Assembly (NCBI RefSeq): GCF_019420015.1
Contig: NZ_JAHZIA010000011.1
Span: 4,269-68,268 of the forward strand
Reading direction: 5' to 3'
From: Anaerofustis sp.
GTDB lineage: Bacteria; Bacillota; Clostridia; Eubacteriales; Anaerofustaceae
DNA length: 64,000 nt
Shown here piece by piece: positions 1 to 7,776 of the stretch (positions are counted from its first letter, which is position 1; each line of letters begins with the position of its first letter). The position numbers were made by a program, and so were the translations under genes. The notes under the pieces are model-generated. The model was not told the origin of the DNA, did not search any database, and saw only the letters and a list, made by a program, of their open reading frames with translations.

Positions 1-323
1 ATGTTGTTATAAAAGATTTTGATAAAATTGACGGTCAGGTGATACAAGAAATAAGGCAAACTCCGAATGGAGGATTTATTGTTAAATTTCCTGACCGTTT
101 GAAAGCCTTTGAGAAACTGGAAAATTATATGGACACCAATCCGTATGACTGGAAAAGGAAAATGGAAGAGAAGAAGATCGAAATAATGCAAGAAAAGTTA
201 GTTATTGAAAAATCTAAAGCTGGTATGTTAGATGAAGTAGAAGATGATGGATTCTTAGAGGCGTTGGAAAAAGCCGCTTTATCAATAAATGACACTGAAT
301 CAATTGAATCAGAGGAAGAATAA
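1..323 (+). CDS. terS: Terminase small subunit, C-terminal part (5' truncated by window edge)
   Basis: The reading frame is open from base 3 with no start codon in the window, so this is the C-terminal end of a gene that begins upstream. The sequence IDGQVIQEIRQ, then KFPDRLKAFEKLENYM, then a charged helix (EIMQEKLVIEKSKAG) ending in DDGFLEALE, is the usual C-terminus of Terminase_2-type small subunits of Firmicutes phages. That protein recognises phage DNA and recruits the large subunit for packaging. The large subunit lies about 6 kb downstream, with accessory genes between them. The internal ATG at 39 is probably not the start. Confidence 0.8.
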   Translation, partial: VVIKDFDKIDGQVIQEIRQTPNGGFIVKFPDRLKAFEKLENYMDTNPYDWKRKMEEKKIEIMQEKLVIEKSKAGMLDEVEDDGFLEALEKAALSINDTESIESEEE

Positions 324-721
324 TGCGTTATACTTTAATATTTGTTATTGACAAAAAGGGAAACGTACTTTTGTTAAATAGAAAAAATAATCCTGCTATG
401 GGTACTTGGTGTGGCGTAGGAGGGCATATTGAAAAAGGTGAAACGGTAACTGAATGTGCAAGAAGAGAATTGTTTGAAGAAACAGGTATCAGTGATAGTA
501 AAAATATTAAAATTATAGGTGTATATAAAAAGATAAAATCTTATATTTTTACTTTGATTGTAGAAGATTTGTATAAAACTACAAAAAATTTAAATTTATC
601 AGACGAAGGGATATTATTTGTAAAAAATATAAATTGGGTGCTAAACCCTAATAATGTTGGTGTTACAAATGAAACAAAAAAATGTATTAAATATATTTTA
701 GGTAAAACAATAAAGGAATAG
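323..721 (+). CDS. Nudix hydrolase (MutT-like)
   Basis: A 132-residue protein with a perfect Nudix box at about residues 34-56 (GHIEKGE, then RELFEETGI), matching GX5EX7REUXEEXGU, which binds the divalent metal and hydrolyses nucleoside-diphosphate-X substrates. Length and a single domain fit small MutT-like NTP pyrophosphatases such as 8-oxo-dGTP diphosphatases. The ATG overlaps the terS stop by one base (TAATG), implying coupled translation. Substrate cannot be read from sequence; nucleotide-pool cleaning is inferred from the family. Confidence 0.85.
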   Translation: MRYTLIFVIDKKGNVLLLNRKNNPAMGTWCGVGGHIEKGETVTECARRELFEETGISDSKNIKIIGVYKKIKSYIFTLIVEDLYKTTKNLNLSDEGILFVKNINWVLNPNNVGVTNETKKCIKYILGKTIKE

Positions 722-724
722 AAA

Positions 725-1003
725 ATGAAAAAATTAAATTTAAGTTTGATGGTGGATAGCGAAAATGAAACAAAAGAAATTTTATTAGAAATGTTAATGA
801 ACTATGATAATTTATATATTTATAAAGTAAAAAAACAAGAGAATGTGATAAACACTGAAACAAAAGAAATAATAAACGGAAGATATAGGATAGATTTTTC
901 TGTAAAAAAAGAAGAAATAGAAGATGCAAATAAAATAATAATGGACGGTAGACCAACTAATGTTTTAGAGCCTTTAATCGAAGAAAATTATGAAAATATT
1001 TAA
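725..1003 (+). CDS. Unknown small phage protein
   Basis: A 92-residue soluble protein starting three bases after the Nudix stop. No motif recognised; it is charged, with an alternating beta/alpha look and no membrane segment. It is the last gene before a promoter at 1023, so it probably ends the terS-Nudix transcription unit. Function unknown. Confidence 0.65.
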   Translation: MKKLNLSLMVDSENETKEILLEMLMNYDNLYIYKVKKQENVINTETKEIINGRYRIDFSVKKEEIEDANKIIMDGRPTNVLEPLIEENYENI

Positions 1004-1022
1004 ATTAGAATAAGAAAAAATA

Positions 1023-1051
1023 TTTACAAATGATTTTAAATGTGATAAAAT
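1023..1051 (+). promoter_or_regulatory. SigA-like promoter with extended -10
   Basis: TTTACA (1023-1028), 17-bp spacer, TG-A-TAAAAT with the -10 at 1046-1051. It lies in the gap before the gene at 1103 and matches the promoter pattern repeated through the window. Confidence 0.7.
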
Positions 1052-1102
1052 AACAAATGTAAGAGAGATAGTAATGATTAAGAGATAGGAGGAAAATGTT
1101 AT

Positions 1103-1528
1103 ATGACTAATTTTGAAAAATATCATAAAGAATCAATAGAAAAAGGATATACTGCTGTAAAAAATGAAAAACTTACTTCATGTGACGATGTGATGTGTAA
1201 TGAATGTGATCTTAATAATGAACATGAGGGGTGCTTTATAACATTATTAAGATGGTTTGCTGAAGAATATAAAGAGCCGAAACCGAAGCTGACAGAAAAA
1301 GAAATGCATTTATGCAAAGCGTTTGGTAGTGGATATATCGCAAGAGATAAGAGCGGTTCTTTATTCTTTTATATAAGTAAGCCTGAGAAAAGTGTGGTTG
1401 TATGGCATCTTGATGAAGATGTTCCTGCAACTTACCTTCCCCAGAATTCATGGTTTTTATTTATCAAATGGGAAGATGAAGAACCACATAGTATTGAAGA
1501 AATGCTGACGTGGGAGGTGGAAGAGTAA
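1103..1528 (+). CDS. Conserved phage protein with N-terminal cysteine cluster
   Basis: A 141-residue protein preceded by AGGAGG at 1087-1092. The N-terminal half has CDDVMCNECDL followed by EGCF, a possible metal-binding set of cysteines. The C-terminal half reads like a small beta domain (YIARDKSGSLFFYISKPEK). Similar small cysteine-cluster proteins are frequent in Firmicutes phages, but no function is known to me. It overlaps the next ATG by one base. Confidence 0.7.
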   Translation: MTNFEKYHKESIEKGYTAVKNEKLTSCDDVMCNECDLNNEHEGCFITLLRWFAEEYKEPKPKLTEKEMHLCKAFGSGYIARDKSGSLFFYISKPEKSVVVWHLDEDVPATYLPQNSWFLFIKWEDEEPHSIEEMLTWEVEE

Positions 1529-1782
1529 TGGATGAATATCATGTTGGATGTGGTGCTTTTGGTATATATGCTGGGACACTAAGTAATAAAAATAAATCTA
1601 TGTGGCAAAACAAGACGGAGTGTACAAACGAAGCTATAAATTCTGTTGTCTCATATATGGTCATGGACTGTTTAGGTGGTTATGATTGTAGCAAAGCTAC
1701 CACCGGAGGATATGAATGGGATCTTAAAGACGGACGTAAGATTGAGTTAAGAATAACGATAAAAGATGATAGACATATATAA
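1528..1782 (+). CDS. Conserved small phage protein (GCGAFGIYAG family)
   Basis: An 84-residue protein. The ATG at 1528 overlaps the preceding stop (TAATG) and sits behind GGAGGTGG at 1513-1520, so I prefer it over the in-frame GTG at 1510. It contains YHVGCGAFGIYAGTL and a conserved-looking C-terminus (GGYEWDLKDGRKIELRI). I recall similar proteins in many Firmicutes phages; function unknown. Confidence 0.75.
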   Translation: MDEYHVGCGAFGIYAGTLSNKNKSMWQNKTECTNEAINSVVSYMVMDCLGGYDCSKATTGGYEWDLKDGRKIELRITIKDDRHI

Positions 1783-1811
1783 GTTGTGATAATAATTGAA
1801 AGGATAATATT

Positions 1812-2016
1812 ATGTTAACAACTGGTGAATTAGAAGACATTTGTAAAACATTAATAAAGAATTTGGGTATGATTGTCCAGTTTGTATTCAAATTAGAAAT
1901 GAAAATGGAAGTTTAAAGAAGCAGATTACGTTATTGATTTTTGTAATGGCTCTGCTGGTGAGTTATATTTAATGAACCATAAGTTTAAAAAAAAAAAAAA
2001 TGGGAATTGCGAATAA
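1812..2016 (+). pseudogene. Small gene broken by two single-base frameshifts
   Basis: The ATG at 1812 follows GAAAGGA and opens MLTTGELEDICKTLI, but the frame is lost near 1856. Reading continues sensibly in the next frame (EFGYDCPVCIQIRNENGSL) and after about 1915 in a third frame (ADYVIDFCNGSAGELYLMNH), ending at the TAA at 2014-2016. Both breaks fit loss of one A from an AAAAGAA stretch. The composite would be about 68 residues. An A14 tract lies at 1987-2000. This is either a decayed gene or two homopolymer sequencing errors. Confidence 0.6.
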
Positions 2017-2028
2017 TTAGGTGTAAAT

Positions 2029-2346
2029 ATGTATGAAAAAAGTATTGAAAAATTATTTAATGTAGTAAATAAAACAATAAAAGAAAAGCATAATGAATAT
2101 GCTACTGAAGATGATTACCATAATTTTAGAACTGGAGCAATTTTATTAAATGAAACAATACCCGAAGCAATAGCTGGTATGATGGTAAAGCACACAGTTT
2201 CAATTTATGATATGATTTGTGAAAGTGCTGAGGGTGCAAATTTTTCTATTGAAAAATGGGAGGAGAAAATAAAAGATAACATTATATATTTAATCAATTT
2301 ATATTGTTATTTGAATGAAGAAAGTAAAAATGAAGAGAATAAATAG
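2029..2346 (+). CDS. Conserved phage protein, possibly DUF6378 / nucleotide-modification-like
   Basis: A 105-residue helical protein containing EYATEDDYHNFRTGAILL, then GMMVKHTVSIYDMI, then EKIKDNIIYLINLYCYL. This order, including the GMM-KH core and the C-terminal EKI-D-YL helix, resembles the small helical family called DUF6378 (nucleotide modification associated domain 1), which is related to MazG-like folds. The assignment rests on pattern memory only. It is the first gene of a chain of overlapping small genes. Confidence 0.6.
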   Translation: MYEKSIEKLFNVVNKTIKEKHNEYATEDDYHNFRTGAILLNETIPEAIAGMMVKHTVSIYDMICESAEGANFSIEKWEEKIKDNIIYLINLYCYLNEESKNEENK

Positions 2347-2521
2347 TGGTGAGTTATCTGTTTTATATTTTGAAGATGGAGAAAAAATTAGAAGAATGAT
2401 TTTGGATGCTTCGCAATATAAAACAAGAAAAGAGATAGCAAGTTATGTAAAAGAGTGTTGGAATATAGAAATAGATGAAAATAAATTAAGCATAAAACCT
2501 TTTAGATTATTAGATGATTAA
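2315..2521 (+). CDS. Unknown small basic protein
   Basis: A 68-residue protein overlapping the end of the previous gene. Starts at 2315 or 2330 are both possible; neither has a strong ribosome binding site, so translation is probably coupled to the upstream gene. The region TRKEIASYVKECWNIEID could be a short helix-turn-helix, but the match is weak. Function unknown. Confidence 0.5.
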   Translation: MKKVKMKRINSGELSVLYFEDGEKIRRMILDASQYKTRKEIASYVKECWNIEIDENKLSIKPFRLLDD

Positions 2522-2536
2522 TAAAATAGGTGTAAA

Positions 2537-2728
2537 ATGAGAATAGATGTATGTAACCAAAATAATGTTACATTAAGGGTATTTTTTAATTTAAAATTAA
2601 GAGAAAAAATAAAACTTTTAATAAAAAGTGGTATGATTTTTGAGTTAGATTTAAAAACTTCAGAAAGATACTGTATTTTAAAATTAGATGAAGATTTAAA
2701 AAATAGTAATACTATTGAATTTTATTAA
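2537..2728 (+). CDS. Unknown small protein
   Basis: A 63-residue protein preceded by AGGTGTAAA. It has a predicted helix (RVFFNLKLREKIKLLIKSG) and then short strands. No family recognised. Its place within a tightly spaced gene chain and its ribosome binding site support it as a real gene. Confidence 0.5.
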   Translation: MRIDVCNQNNVTLRVFFNLKLREKIKLLIKSGMIFELDLKTSERYCILKLDEDLKNSNTIEFY

Positions 2729-2747
2729 TAAAAAGGAGAAATGAAAA

Positions 2748-3323
2748 ATGAATACAAATTTTAAAACAATAATTAAAGAAAAGTCAAGAATGTGTAAAAC
2801 ATATGAAACATGTTTAGAATGTTGTTTAACCAAAAATATGGAAGAATATAATTTTCAAGATTGTAATGAATATATGATTTCTGATCCTGATTTGTTTTTA
2901 TCTGATATGAATAAATGGATGAGTGAAAATCCGAGAAAAACAAATAGCGATTTATTTAGCTATAAATTTAAAAATAGACCGTGGGCTGAAAAAAATGCAG
3001 ATGGTTTTATTAGGTGTGGATATTTTTCTAATTGTGAAGAAATGATACCTTGTAGTGATTGTCCATGGTGGTTTGAACCAAAAGACGCAGAGTGGGATGA
3101 AAAAAAATATGAAATGCCGGTTAAGTCAGAAAGTAAAGTAGAAAGCATAGAGAAGACTATAGAGGCAGATCAAGAGTTAGTAGAGGATAAGAATGTAATG
3201 GAGAATGAAAATACTGTTGAAAGTGATTTAAATGACTCGGAAGAATATGAAGAGGAAATTGAAGAAGACAATGAATATATTGATGAAGAAAGATCTGATG
3301 AGGTAGAAGAATGGGACAATTAG
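2748..3323 (+). CDS. Cysteine-rich protein with acidic tail
   Basis: A 191-residue protein preceded by AAAAGGAGA. The first 110 residues hold many cysteines (CKTYETCLECCLTKN, later CGYFSNCEEMIPCSDCPWW), suggesting one or two metal sites. The C-terminal 75 residues are a low-complexity run rich in Glu and Asp. Acidic tails in phage proteins often mediate protein contacts or mimic DNA, but nothing here shows which. No enzyme motif seen. Confidence 0.65.
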   Translation: MNTNFKTIIKEKSRMCKTYETCLECCLTKNMEEYNFQDCNEYMISDPDLFLSDMNKWMSENPRKTNSDLFSYKFKNRPWAEKNADGFIRCGYFSNCEEMIPCSDCPWWFEPKDAEWDEKKYEMPVKSESKVESIEKTIEADQELVEDKNVMENENTVESDLNDSEEYEEEIEEDNEYIDEERSDEVEEWDN

Positions 3324-3646
3324 GAGATAAGAAAAATTTACTTGATAATTTGTTAGAAAGATATGGAAATGATTTTAGTGCAATGATAAATTTTCATGGA
3401 GAAGAAATATCAAAATTTATATTAATTGAAGAATGTTCTGAATTGATACAATCATCTGTAAAAATGCTTAGAATGAAAAATTATTCAGATTTTCTGAAAT
3501 ATAGAGCAAGTTTATTAGAAGAGAGCGCAGATGTTATTATTTCTCTCTATATTTATTTGAAAGCACAAAAAATAGATTTAAAAGAGTTAATAGAAGAGAT
3601 AGATATTAAAATGAAAAGAAATATAAAAAGGATAAATATTGAATAA
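3311..3646 (+). CDS. MazG-like nucleotide pyrophosphohydrolase
   Basis: A 111-residue all-alpha protein with EECSE at residues 40-44 and EESAD at 70-74. The paired EExxE and ExxD motifs bind magnesium in the MazG / dUTPase-2 all-alpha NTP-pyrophosphatase superfamily. Such enzymes hydrolyse NTPs or dNTPs to the monophosphate. In phages they may adjust nucleotide pools or lower alarmone-linked stress. It overlaps the previous gene by 13 bp. Substrate unknown. Confidence 0.8.
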   Translation: MGQLGDKKNLLDNLLERYGNDFSAMINFHGEEISKFILIEECSELIQSSVKMLRMKNYSDFLKYRASLLEESADVIISLYIYLKAQKIDLKELIEEIDIKMKRNIKRINIE

Positions 3647-3966
3647 TGTCTAACAGAATTAAAAAAAATAGAAAGAAAAAGAAATTGGTAACAAATAAAG
3701 AAATTGAAAAAATAAAAGATGATATTACTAATGATGCAATTAGAAAAGCCTTTATATTAATGTTATGTATTCCAACGATGGTAATACATGATAAATATGC
3801 AAGTTTAATGAAAAAAGTCGATGAACAGAATAGAAATAGAGAAGAAAGGTTTATAGATTTTTGCTTAAATAATTATGAGTGTATTTTAGAAAATAAAGTT
3901 GAGCTAAGAGAATTAGTAAAAATATTAAAAGAAGAAACAGGAGTAGATATATCTAATATAACCTGA
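3646..3966 (+). CDS. Conserved phage protein of unknown function
   Basis: A 106-residue protein with a lysine-rich N-terminus followed by DAIRKAFILMLCIPTMVIHDKY and a C-terminal helix ending KEETGVDISN. The IP-MV-HDKY segment is familiar from small proteins in Clostridia phages, but no role is known to me. Its ATG overlaps the MazG stop by one base. Confidence 0.65.
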   Translation: MSNRIKKNRKKKKLVTNKEIEKIKDDITNDAIRKAFILMLCIPTMVIHDKYASLMKKVDEQNRNREERFIDFCLNNYECILENKVELRELVKILKEETGVDISNIT

Positions 3967-3976
3967 GGGATTAAAA

Positions 3977-4501
3977 ATGTATATAAAAGAAATAAATAAA
4001 TTAATAAATAAGGTTAAAAATGATAAAAAATTATTAAAATGTGGAAATTATAAGTATAATTATAGCTTGGCCTTGTCGCAAGACAAGGAGGGCTATTTTT
4101 ATTATTGTTACAAAGGTGAAATAATATTTAAATTTAATGATAAAAAGTTAAATGAAAAAGGTTTAAGGGTATATTTGAATAAAAATGATTTAATAAATGA
4201 TGTAATATTATCAAGTATTAAAGATAATAAAAGAAAAAGATATAAAGAGTTGAAATGTATACCTGAAATTAAAGATATTAAAAAAAGATCTAAAAAAATA
4301 GAAACAATGAGTATCTTTGTTATTGATAAAAAGAATAGAGTAGCGGTGCAGTCTGAGCATTTAACAAGTGTATATAAGGTTTTAGGCGAAGATGTGAAGA
4401 TTTACTATCGAAGACAAAAAGATCCTGTCAGGATAAAATCAAATAGAGGATACGCACTTCTGTATGGAGTGCACTTATTAAATGATGAATATTTTTTATA
4501 A
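3977..4501 (+). CDS. Unknown protein
   Basis: A 174-residue basic protein starting ten bases after the previous stop behind TGAGGGA. No membrane segment or catalytic motif recognised. It is the last gene of the chain before the promoter at 4518. Function unknown. Confidence 0.65.
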   Translation: MYIKEINKLINKVKNDKKLLKCGNYKYNYSLALSQDKEGYFYYCYKGEIIFKFNDKKLNEKGLRVYLNKNDLINDVILSSIKDNKRKRYKELKCIPEIKDIKKRSKKIETMSIFVIDKKNRVAVQSEHLTSVYKVLGEDVKIYYRRQKDPVRIKSNRGYALLYGVHLLNDEYFL

Positions 4502-4517
4502 TATATTTAAAAATATA

Positions 4518-4546
4518 TATACAAAATAATAAAAGTGTGATATAAT
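4518..4546 (+). promoter_or_regulatory. SigA-like promoter with consensus -10
   Basis: TATACA (4518-4523), 17-bp spacer, TGATATAAT with the -10 TATAAT at 4541-4546. The leader that follows leads to AAGGAGG and the small membrane gene at 4574. Confidence 0.75.
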
Positions 4547-4573
4547 TTAGATATGAGTTAAGGAGGTAGAAAA

Positions 4574-4666
4574 ATGAAAAAAATGATTTTAGAAATAATA
4601 ACCGGTGGAATAGTAGGAATATCTGTTATGTTTTTATTGTATATTGCGCCTACAATTTTAATGTAA
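4574..4666 (+). CDS. 30-residue single-pass membrane peptide
   Basis: The ATG follows AAGGAGGTAGAAAA, an excellent ribosome binding site about 30 nt downstream of the promoter at 4518. The peptide is short and mostly hydrophobic (IITGGIVGISVMFLLYIAP), consistent with one membrane helix. No family known. The good promoter and ribosome binding site are the reason to call it. Confidence 0.6.
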   Translation: MKKMILEIITGGIVGISVMFLLYIAPTILM

Positions 4667-4681
4667 TTTGAGGACAATAAA

Positions 4682-4852
4682 TTGGAAGAAAAAGAATATA
4701 AAAGTGTTATTGAAACATTGATAAATATAGCCGAAGAAATACAAAGTTTTAGAGGTAGTTATGTTATGATTCCATATGATGAAACTATATCTAAAAAATT
4801 GTTAGTGGCGGCAGATATGATGAGGGTGAAATATGAAAATAAAAATAGGTAA
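4682..4852 (+). CDS. Unknown small protein with TTG start
   Basis: A 56-residue helical protein (EEKEYKSVIETLINIAEEI). It is read from TTG at 4682 behind TTGAGGAC. It overlaps the next gene by 20 bp in another frame. Codon use resembles the neighbours. No family recognised. Confidence 0.5.
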   Translation: MEEKEYKSVIETLINIAEEIQSFRGSYVMIPYDETISKKLLVAADMMRVKYENKNR

Positions 4853-5111
4853 AAGATATTATTTAAATGCAGACAGCAATTGTTTTTTTATAACTAAAGT
4901 AAAAATACCTAAAGATAAAACAAAAGATAAATATGAAATAAGAGTTAGCGGTTATCATAGAAATTTAGAAGATTTAATATTAAGTTTTATTGAATATGGA
5001 GTGAGAATGACAGATAGAGAATTAGAAGATTTAAAAGAGTTAGCAGAATATATTGAAGAATTAAAATTAGAAGTAAAATCATGGAATTTGAATAAAATAA
5101 AGTTAAGGTAG
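4833..5111 (+). CDS. Conserved small phage protein
   Basis: A 92-residue protein starting KIKIGKRYYLNAD, with a central SGYHRNLEDLILSFIE and a C-terminal helix ELKELAEYIEELKLEV. The YYL-D then GYHR-LE pattern occurs in a widespread small phage family of unknown function. Translation is probably coupled to the overlapping gene before it. Confidence 0.65.
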   Translation: MKIKIGKRYYLNADSNCFFITKVKIPKDKTKDKYEIRVSGYHRNLEDLILSFIEYGVRMTDRELEDLKELAEYIEELKLEVKSWNLNKIKLR

Positions 5112-5119
5112 AATAAAAA

Positions 5120-5206
5120 ATGAAAATATTAGATAAGTTATTTTATATTTGTTTAGGTGTAGTAATAGGATTAGTAGTATCATTAATATTTATTTTGATA
5201 TTATAG
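5120..5206 (+). CDS. 28-residue membrane peptide
   Basis: A tiny gene whose product is nearly all one hydrophobic helix (FYICLGVVIGLVVSLIFILIL). The ribosome binding site is weak (AGGTAGAA). It resembles the peptide encoded at 4574 in design but not in sequence. Coding status is plausible, not certain. Confidence 0.4.
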   Translation: MKILDKLFYICLGVVIGLVVSLIFILIL

Positions 5207-5224
5207 TTTATATGGTATAAGAAA

Positions 5225-5647
5225 ATGGAAGTAAAAATAAAATATGAAAATATGTTTGTTAAGTTTGAATTTTCAAATATAGATTATAAAATAAAATCAG
5301 ATTTAACAAAGATCTGTCATTTAACTTTGTTAGAGAATAAAAAAGAAGAATATAAATGTGCAGATTTGATAGAAAATTGGAATAAAATTATTGAACAAAT
5401 AGAAAATGAAAAAAGAAAAATAAAAAAATGGTGGAAATTATCAAAATCAGAAAAAGAAATAGAACTGATAAAATTACAAGTGCAAGCAGAAATAAAAAGA
5501 ACAGAATTAATATCTATAAAAGACAATATAATAAATGAAGAAAATATATTGAGAAAACAATTAAGAAATGTTAAAAAATATTTAGATAAAAATGGATTTA
5601 TTTTATCAAAAGAGATTAAAGGCATAGAACAAATATGGCAAAAATAA
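5225..5647 (+). CDS. Unknown lysine- and glutamate-rich protein
   Basis: A 140-residue protein, predicted helical and coiled-coil-like from about residue 45 onward (NWNKIIEQIENEKRKIKKWW). No family recognised. It overlaps the next gene by 13 bp. Confidence 0.6.
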   Translation: MEVKIKYENMFVKFEFSNIDYKIKSDLTKICHLTLLENKKEEYKCADLIENWNKIIEQIENEKRKIKKWWKLSKSEKEIELIKLQVQAEIKRTELISIKDNIINEENILRKQLRNVKKYLDKNGFILSKEIKGIEQIWQK

Positions 5648-5781
5648 AATGCATCTATTGTAATAAATATCCGAAAGAATGGACTTGCACATTAAATGGT
5701 TTAAAAAATATGTATTATTATAAATGTTCTAAATGTGGTTTTAAAACAGAAAAAACAAGAAAAGAAGCATTAGAAGAATGA
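5635..5781 (+). CDS. Lar-like zinc ribbon protein
   Basis: A 48-residue protein with two cysteine pairs (CIYC and CSKCG) about 28 residues apart, the layout of the Lar / restriction-alleviation-type zinc ribbon. That family normally ends in A-EEWN. Here the frame stops at TGA exactly where the family has its Trp codon: GAA GAA TGA AAT AAA instead of GAA GAA TGG AAT AAA. The protein therefore loses only a few C-terminal residues. TGA is a genuine stop elsewhere in the window, so a point mutation is the simplest reading. Confidence 0.65.
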   Translation: MAKIKCIYCNKYPKEWTCTLNGLKNMYYYKCSKCGFKTEKTRKEALEE

Positions 5782-5791
5782 AATAAAATAA

Positions 5792-6094
5792 ATGTATGAA
5801 GGTTATGATATTATAAATGATAAAGCAATATTCCATCCGGCATATTATTTAAATGAAATTAGAGAATATTATAATATGTCAAAAGAAGAATTTGTAAAAA
5901 TATTAAATATAGAAAAAGATAAAATGTTAAAATTATTAAATTATGAAATAAGCATAGATGATAATATAGCTGATGGTTTAGAACAATATTTTGATATTAG
6001 TAAAAATTATTGGTTAAAATTGCAATATAAATATGATATTGATAAAAGTAAAAATATAGGGGTAACAATGTTAAATGAAACAAAAGTTAAGTAA
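5792..6094 (+). CDS. HigA-like XRE-family helix-turn-helix protein
   Basis: A 100-residue protein with HPAYYLNEIREYYNMSKEEF, then a turn and second helix (KMLKLLNYEISIDDNIADGL) and then KNYWLKLQYKYDI. This order is that of HigA / VapI antitoxin-type XRE proteins, whose usual ending is a conserved W-LQ-YD. No HigB-type toxin gene is adjacent, so it may be an orphan regulator acting on phage or host promoters. No strong ribosome binding site is visible. Confidence 0.75.
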   Translation: MYEGYDIINDKAIFHPAYYLNEIREYYNMSKEEFVKILNIEKDKMLKLLNYEISIDDNIADGLEQYFDISKNYWLKLQYKYDIDKSKNIGVTMLNETKVK

Positions 6095-6224
6095 ACAAGA
6101 AGCAGTAATATTGTTAAGTCAAATGTATTTACCATGGTTTAATGAAAAAGAAAAAGAAGCTATTACAATGGCGATAGAAAGTTTACAAAATGATTTAAAG
6201 AAAGAAAATAATAATGAAGTTTGA
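6075..6224 (+). CDS. Unknown small helical protein
   Basis: A 49-residue protein (KQKLSKQEAVILLSQMYLP, then EKEKEAITMAIESL) overlapping the HigA-like gene by 20 bp and the terminase gene by 11 bp. Helical, with no known family. The overlaps suggest coupled translation into the terminase. Confidence 0.5.
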   Translation: MKQKLSKQEAVILLSQMYLPWFNEKEKEAITMAIESLQNDLKKENNNEV

Positions 6225-7482
6225 TATATTTTCAAAAAAACAACTAATTGTTTTAACATGGTGGACATCAAAAAGTAAGTTTAAAAATCAAAAAGGCATT
6301 ATTTGCGACGGATCAGTAAGAAGTGGCAAATCTTTAAGCATGAGTGCTTCATATATATTTTGGGCTATGAAAAACTTTGATGGTCAGCAATTTGGTATGT
6401 CTGGAAGGACAGTAGCCTCATTTAAACGTAATGTTATTTTTTGGTTAATACCTTTGTTAAAATCAAGAGGTTATAAAGTAGAATATAAAGACGATACATT
6501 AATAGTAAGAATAAAAGATAAAGAAACAGGTAAAGTAAAAATAAATCATTTTTATGTATTTGGTGGAAGGGATGAAAGTTCTTATGCTACAATACAGGGA
6601 ATGACAGCGGCAGGATGGTATTTTGATGAAGCCGCTTTACAACCTCAATCTTTTGTTAATCAGGCAATAAGTAGATGCTCTGTAAAAGGTAGTAAGTTAT
6701 GGTTTAACTGTAACCCGGATATGCCTAATCATTGGTTTAAATTAGAGTTTATTGATAAAGCAGAAGAATTAAATATGTTACATATACATTTTACCATGGA
6801 CGATAATCCATCTTTAGATGAAGAAGTAAAGCAAGATTATAAAAAAAGATTTACAGGAGTTTTTTATTTAAGATATATATTAGGACTATGGGCTTTATCC
6901 GAGGGTATAATATATGATATGTTTACTGAAGAAAATAATGTATATTTAAATTTAGATGAAAGTATTAAATTAAATAGTACAAGATATTTTGCAATAGACT
7001 ATGGAACAACAAATCCTTTCGTAGTGTTAGATATATATGATAATTGGGATGTGTCATATCAGGAAAACGAAATATATTATGATAGTAAAAAAGCACAAAA
7101 AAGACTTCCGGATATAGAATATTTAAGAATGATAAAAGAGCTTGAAAAAAAAGAAGAAATACCTGTAACTAAAATAGTGGTAGATCCAAGTGCAGAAAGT
7201 TTAATTGTTTTGTTAAGAAATGAAGGATATGTTGTTAAATTGGCAGATAACTCAGTAAGAGAAGGAATAGTGTGTACAAGTTCTGCTTTATGGCAGAAAA
7301 AATATAAAATAAATAAAAACAATTGCAAAATGACAATCTCCGAATTAGGTGGATATGTATGGGATGATAAAGCAAAACAAAGAGGAGAAGAAAAACCTGT
7401 TAAGTTAAATGATCATGCAATGGATGCAATGAGATATTTTATCAATACAATAATGAGAAAAAGAATATTGGGGAGGGCATAA
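6214..7482 (+). CDS. terL: Terminase large subunit (DNA packaging ATPase-nuclease)
   Basis: A 422-residue protein. Walker A is GSVRSGKS at residues 33-40, and Walker B with catalytic Glu is YFDEA at 137-141. The RNase H-like nuclease half begins with AIDYG at 261-265, continues with VVDPSAES around 327, and closes with DHAMDAMRY near 401. This is the standard PBSX / Terminase_3-Terminase_6 architecture and length. It translocates DNA into the prohead at the portal and cuts the concatemer. It lies between small genes; the portal gene is 1.9 kb downstream. Confidence 0.95.
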   Translation: MKFDIFSKKQLIVLTWWTSKSKFKNQKGIICDGSVRSGKSLSMSASYIFWAMKNFDGQQFGMSGRTVASFKRNVIFWLIPLLKSRGYKVEYKDDTLIVRIKDKETGKVKINHFYVFGGRDESSYATIQGMTAAGWYFDEAALQPQSFVNQAISRCSVKGSKLWFNCNPDMPNHWFKLEFIDKAEELNMLHIHFTMDDNPSLDEEVKQDYKKRFTGVFYLRYILGLWALSEGIIYDMFTEENNVYLNLDESIKLNSTRYFAIDYGTTNPFVVLDIYDNWDVSYQENEIYYDSKKAQKRLPDIEYLRMIKELEKKEEIPVTKIVVDPSAESLIVLLRNEGYVVKLADNSVREGIVCTSSALWQKKYKINKNNCKMTISELGGYVWDDKAKQRGEEKPVKLNDHAMDAMRYFINTIMRKRILGRA

Positions 7483-7485
7483 AAT

Positions 7486-7776
7486 ATGAAATACGATAAA
7501 ATAATAAATTGTTTTATAAATGATAGTGATATAAAAATAGATAAATATGGTGTAATTAGGGGTAATTTAAATATAGAATTTATAGTAGATAAAGAGGATT
7601 CAGATTTAATAAAATTATTAAGATTAATAGAATATAATTGTAATATTGGACACTCTTTTATTTGTGAGGTAGAAGGAGAAAAGTTTTTTATAGATGGTGA
7701 TGGTAAGTGTAGGTTTAATATTACAAAACAAGAAGATAGAGAAAAAATCAAAGCTATAATTGAAGGAGAAATTTAA
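7486..7776 (+). CDS. Unknown small protein
   Basis: A 96-residue protein directly after terL. It is rich in short strands (YGVIRGNLNIEFIVDKED) and could be a small beta domain. No family recognised. Confidence 0.6.
   Translation: MKYDKIINCFINDSDIKIDKYGVIRGNLNIEFIVDKEDSDLIKLLRLIEYNCNIGHSFICEVEGEKFFIDGDGKCRFNITKQEDREKIKAIIEGEI

Noticed and set aside
687..956. 89-residue minus-strand frame rich in Leu/Phe/Tyr
   Set aside because: Typical antisense shadow of an AT-rich plus-strand gene; no ribosome binding site.
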